In this document: positions 7,101-8,974 of the stretch, one piece after another
How positions within the stretch are numbered: the first letter of the stretch is position 1
How the letters are laid out: the number at the start of each line of letters is the position of its first letter
Source: Dehalococcoidia bacterium
Lineage (GTDB): Bacteria; Chloroflexota; Dehalococcoidia; UBA2985
Reading direction: 5' to 3'
Assembly: GCA_030740415.1 (NCBI GenBank)
Contig: JASLXI010000019.1
Span: 1-8,974 of the forward strand
DNA: 8,974 nt
Position numbers and translations under genes: made by a program
The notes under the pieces: model-generated
Told to the model about the DNA's origin: nothing
Databases searched by the model: none
What the model saw: only the letters and a program-made list of their open reading frames with translations

Positions 7101-7330
7101 AGCGGCCTCTGGCGAAAGCAGTATACGTCACTCTGGAGGACGAATGTGGGCATACTCCTCTGGTCCTGTGGCCCAAGACTTACGAGCAGTACAGGCAGGT
7201 CTTCAGGGAGCCGTTAGTAATAGCCAGAGGCTATGTGTCACGCAGAGAGGGGACTATGAATGTTGTGGTGACAGCGGCCAGAGCAATGCCTGCATTTAAG
7301 ACAGCTCCTAAATCCAAGGACTGGAGTTGA
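4190..7330 (+). CDS. dnaE2: Error-prone DNA polymerase III alpha subunit DnaE2 (ImuC)
   Basis: C-family polymerase of the DnaE2/ImuC type (1046 aa, normal for the group), which extends primers across damaged bases. Domains: PHP ~1-215 (H7, H9, D40-H41, E66, H74, C124, H194 kept); polymerase core with PDIDLDF (399-405; catalytic D400, D402) and KIDFLAL (551-557; catalytic D553); fingers with HPGGMVIG, IGIFQVES and the LFQDQV/EADQLRRAYG region; helix-hairpin-helix ~818-868; OB-fold ~958-1035 with TLEDE; and a short SKDWS tail like the SRDF end of DnaE2 proteins. The active site is complete, unlike ImuB. In the PHP site the expected Asp of the NDVH-type motif is N192 (TNNAH). Start at 4190 is fixed by the PHP start VELHCHS; it has little Shine-Dalgarno, so coupling to the upstream stop 6 bases away is likely. 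Confidence 0.94.
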   Translation: MPYVELHCHSNYSFQEGASFIHELLTRAVELSYSALALTDHDNLCGAMEFAQAARSLEIQPIIGAEVTLTGGYHITLLVETQQGYRNLCRLLSSARMITDRRNPDLDPRFLADHAQGLVLLSGCRKGEIPYLAQEGRLKEAEETAEQYINWFGRENVYLELQQNLVYGDTVRICRLAQIANSLGIGVVATNNAHYHVKERHQLQDCLVSIKHRKSLEESHRERRANSEFYLKSPEEMAELFSDYPDAIANTVRIARRCTSFDLTRDLGYRLPESPVPEGYTQEEYLHHLCEEAAIRRYGTIHNKVTARLDEEFRLIRRHKLAGFLLIYHDIIQLAREVMIDLGLTDREIPLEENPPGRGRGSSVAMLVGYLIGLSHIDPLQFNLSLERFLPDDDMASVPDIDLDFSRNIREELIKRVHKKYGWDRAALTGMISTYKLKGAVRDLGLALGIPTDQVYKLAKRADHGHARSLASEMAALPEFRDSINAPGWRDLVRLAVELDGFPKYLAQHPGGMVIGSEPLTNLVPIQPSAIKDRFVMQWDKDSIDDARFLKIDFLALGALSQMQDALDFIEERTGHRPDLSRINFEDQEVYDMICKADTIGIFQVESAAQMQTTPRIRPRNLYDMAHEIAAIRPGVGMNGGVSQYIRRRNHVEPTTFEHDLERRALEKTHGVILFQDQVNQVAMDVAGFSPLEADQLRRAYGYRNSTELLQAYWEKFKNGAATNGIDEETAKRIFSKFNGHYMFPESHAFAFGVTTYQAAWMKRYYPLEFYVAIFNQQPMGFYNLETLKEDARKHDVRVMNPDVNLSHERCALEDGSLRLGFRNVASVGLTAARAIVEIRNRDGRYGSVDELMERTGLLQKSLENLVNAGAFDAIVEDRRAARWEVGLRYRPVNRQFTLSLPVEQDKVDLDSLLTWESMEEEYRTMGLHPAGHVMAYLRKQLGSDVITSTEVAGLEDGTRVIVAGLVIRRQRPLAKAVYVTLEDECGHTPLVLWPKTYEQYRQVFREPLVIARGYVSRREGTMNVVVTAARAMPAFKTAPKSKDWS

Positions 7331-7374
7331 CATGAACCATAGGATGAGCAATGGCGACGTTTCCTCTAACTGAC

Positions 7375-7403
7375 TTGCACCAGCCCCAAGAATCAGATAC
7401 TAT
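7375..7403 (+). promoter_or_regulatory. Possible promoter for the helicase gene
   Basis: TTGCAC (7375-7380), 17 bases, then TACTAT (7398-7403, four of six to TATAAT). The -35 is poor (TTG only), so this alone is weak. It gains support because the SOS-box-like dyad begins at the end of the -10 and would cover the start point near 7410. Confidence 0.4.
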
Positions 7404-7424
7404 ATGCGAACGCTTGTGCGCATA
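7403..7424. promoter_or_regulatory. Candidate LexA operator (SOS box) before the helicase gene
   Basis: The dyad reads TATGCGAAC-GCTT-GTGCGCATA. Eight of nine half-site positions pair; the single break is A7409/G7418. The core CGAAC-N4-GTGCG matches CGAAC-N4-GTTCG at nine of ten fixed bases. It is the longest clean dyad I noticed in a non-coding part of the window and lies 23 bases before ATG 7447. LexA binding is inference. Confidence 0.6.
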
Positions 7425-7446
7425 CACTCTCAAAAAGCAGGACCTA

Positions 7447-8974
7447 ATGTTCAAGGCACAACAGAGTAGCGAGATTTGGCGTAACGAATTAAACGAGCAA
7501 CAGTTCAAAGCCGCCACTCACGATGAAGGGCCACTGTTAATCGTAGCAGGGGCAGGCACTGGAAAGACCAAAACCCTTGCCGCCCGAGTGTCTCACCTAC
7601 TCAGCGAGGGAGTCGCACCGGAGCGGATTCTGCTGCTTACATTCACCAGACGAGCCTCTGAGGAGATGATTCGACGAGCAGCATCGGCTATTCCTGATGG
7701 ACCTGCAGTGGCTAAGCGGGTGTGGGGAGGTACTTTCCACGCCATCGCTAATCGGCTATTGAGAATATTCGCTATTCCCGCGGGTTTGACCTCAGACTTC
7801 ACAATCATGGACCGCACTGATTCCGAAGACCTACTAGATATCGTGCGACACGATCTAGGCTTCTCTGGGCTGAACAGACGGTTCCCAAGGAAGAGCACCT
7901 GCATGAGCATCTACTCCAGGCGCGTTAACGGCAATGAAAAGCTAAACGCGATTCTCACCAGGAACTTTCCCTGGTGTCAGGAATGGGGCGACCAACTGAA
8001 CACCTTGTTCAGAGAGTACGCCCTTCGCAAGCAACGGAGCAACCTACTGGACTATGACGACCTTCTTTTGTATCTCTACTTTCTACTCGGTGACGACCAG
8101 GTTTCAGAGGTAGTTAGCAGCCTGTTCGACCATGTCCTGGTGGACGAGTACCAAGACACCAATAGGTTACAAGCGGGAATTCTCCTTCGTATGCGAAGGG
8201 ACAACAAGAACATCACCGTGGTCGGAGACGATGCCCAGAGCATCTACAGCTTTCGGTCAGCAACGGTGCAGAACATCCTGGACTTTCCAGACCATTTCCC
8301 TGGAACAAAGGTTGTCACGCTAGAGCAGAACTACAGGTCAATCCAGCCTATTCTGGAGACTACCAACCGAATTATAGCCCAGGCGCAAAGAAGGTATGCC
8401 AAGGAGTTGTGGTCGAATAACAACGGTGGAGAGCGTCCAAAAATGATCACCTGTCAAGATGAGACCTACCAGGACGAAGCAGTGATCAAAAGGGTACTTG
8501 AGCACTATGAGGAAGGGATACTCCTGAGAAAGCAGGCAGTGTTGTTCAGGGCCTCCCACCACTCAGCCTCTCTGGAGATTGCCCTGGCCCGAAAAAACAT
8601 TCCCTACCACAAGTATGGAGGGCTTAGATTCCTGGAGGCTGCCCATGTCAAAGACCTGGTAGGTATCCTCAGAATCCTTGCTAACCCCAGGGACGAGATT
8701 GCCTGGTTTAGGATTCTTCAACTCTTAGATGGAGTAGGGCCGGTGACCGCTGCTTCTGTTTATGATCATGTTGCGAGCAATCAATTCGATCCCATATCAA
8801 TCGACACGGCCAAAGTACCTGTTGCAACCAGAGAAGGAATTGCCACTCTCACCCAATGCCTGGCAGACATCATTGCTATGAAGGAAGCAGATTCCTTGGC
8901 TGTATTCGAGAGAGTTTTGCAGTTCTATAGGCCCTTGCTAGAGCACAACTACGACAACGTGGCACAACGGATTT
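7447..8974 (+). CDS. UvrD/PcrA-like SF1 DNA helicase, 3' end missing
   Basis: ATP-dependent 3'-5' DNA helicase of the UvrD/PcrA/Rep group, 509 codons present and open to the window end; full members run ~650-750 residues, so motifs V and VI are not seen. Counting from 7447: LNEQQFKAA Q-motif (16-24), Walker A AGAGTGKT (34-41, K40), motif Ia LLLTFTRRASEEM (~59-71), Ib TFHAIANRLL, motif II DEYQD (233-237), motif III GDDAQSIYSFRSA (260-272), motif IV QNYRS (294-298), then YGGLRFLEAAHVKD of the 2A region. ATG 7447 puts the Walker lysine where UvrD has it. ATG 7351, in frame and preceded by AGGATGAG, would add 32 unconserved residues and read through the putative operator, so I prefer 7447, though its own ribosome site (AGGA, 4 bases away) is modest. 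By context it probably serves damage tolerance with DnaE2/ImuB. Confidence 0.9.
   Translation, partial: MFKAQQSSEIWRNELNEQQFKAATHDEGPLLIVAGAGTGKTKTLAARVSHLLSEGVAPERILLLTFTRRASEEMIRRAASAIPDGPAVAKRVWGGTFHAIANRLLRIFAIPAGLTSDFTIMDRTDSEDLLDIVRHDLGFSGLNRRFPRKSTCMSIYSRRVNGNEKLNAILTRNFPWCQEWGDQLNTLFREYALRKQRSNLLDYDDLLLYLYFLLGDDQVSEVVSSLFDHVLVDEYQDTNRLQAGILLRMRRDNKNITVVGDDAQSIYSFRSATVQNILDFPDHFPGTKVVTLEQNYRSIQPILETTNRIIAQAQRRYAKELWSNNNGGERPKMITCQDETYQDEAVIKRVLEHYEEGILLRKQAVLFRASHHSASLEIALARKNIPYHKYGGLRFLEAAHVKDLVGILRILANPRDEIAWFRILQLLDGVGPVTAASVYDHVASNQFDPISIDTAKVPVATREGIATLTQCLADIIAMKEADSLAVFERVLQFYRPLLEHNYDNVAQRI

Noticed and set aside
7351..7446. In-frame ATG 7351 as the helicase start
   Set aside because: It has AGGA at 6-base spacing, but the extra 32 residues look unconserved, move the Walker lysine to residue 72, and overlap the putative promoter and operator. 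Kept only as an alternative.
7996..8012. CTGAAC-accct-like dyad: CTGAAC, 5-base spacer, GTTCAG
   Set aside because: The spacer is 5 rather than 4 bases (ACCTT) and the site is deep inside the helicase coding region, so it is not counted as an SOS box.

Overview
This window (about half GC, all recognised genes on the + strand) looks like a bacterial chromosome segment. The protein style and the ImuB–DUF6504–DnaE2 gene order suggest a Chloroflexota (Dehalococcoidia-like) or distantly actinobacterial-type genome. That placement is inference: no rRNA or other phylogenetic marker is present.

Left part (1–2433). The 3' end of a YgjP-type zinc metallopeptidase comes first, then an unrecognised 62-residue ORF with a very good ribosome binding site. 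An ATPase/permease pair follows, forming an ABC-2-type exporter; the two genes overlap by 8 bases.

Middle (2434–7330). A 329-base non-coding stretch holds a near-ideal sigma-70-type promoter (TTGACA, 17-base spacer, TATTTT). A LexA/SOS-box-like dyad (GAAC-N4-GTCC) sits exactly in its spacer. It is followed by a roughly 130-base leader rich in inverted repeats. This drives a tight gene set: imuB (Y-family-like polymerase with a broken active site and a clamp-binding motif), a small DUF6504-like gene overlapping it by 52 bases, and dnaE2/imuC (error-prone DNA polymerase III alpha with its catalytic aspartates intact). Together these resemble the mycobacterial-type mutasome for translesion synthesis, but no imuA is visible.

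Right part (7331–8974). A 116-base gap carries a second SOS-box-like operator, a 22-base dyad with core CGAAC-N4-GTGCG, beside weak promoter elements. It precedes a UvrD/PcrA-like SF1 helicase cut by the window end.

The most interesting reading is a DNA-damage-inducible mutagenesis island of two adjacent, separately LexA-controlled units: ImuB + DUF6504 + DnaE2, and an SF1 helicase in a neighbourhood where ImuA would usually be expected. LexA control is inferred from sequence only; lexA is not in the window.
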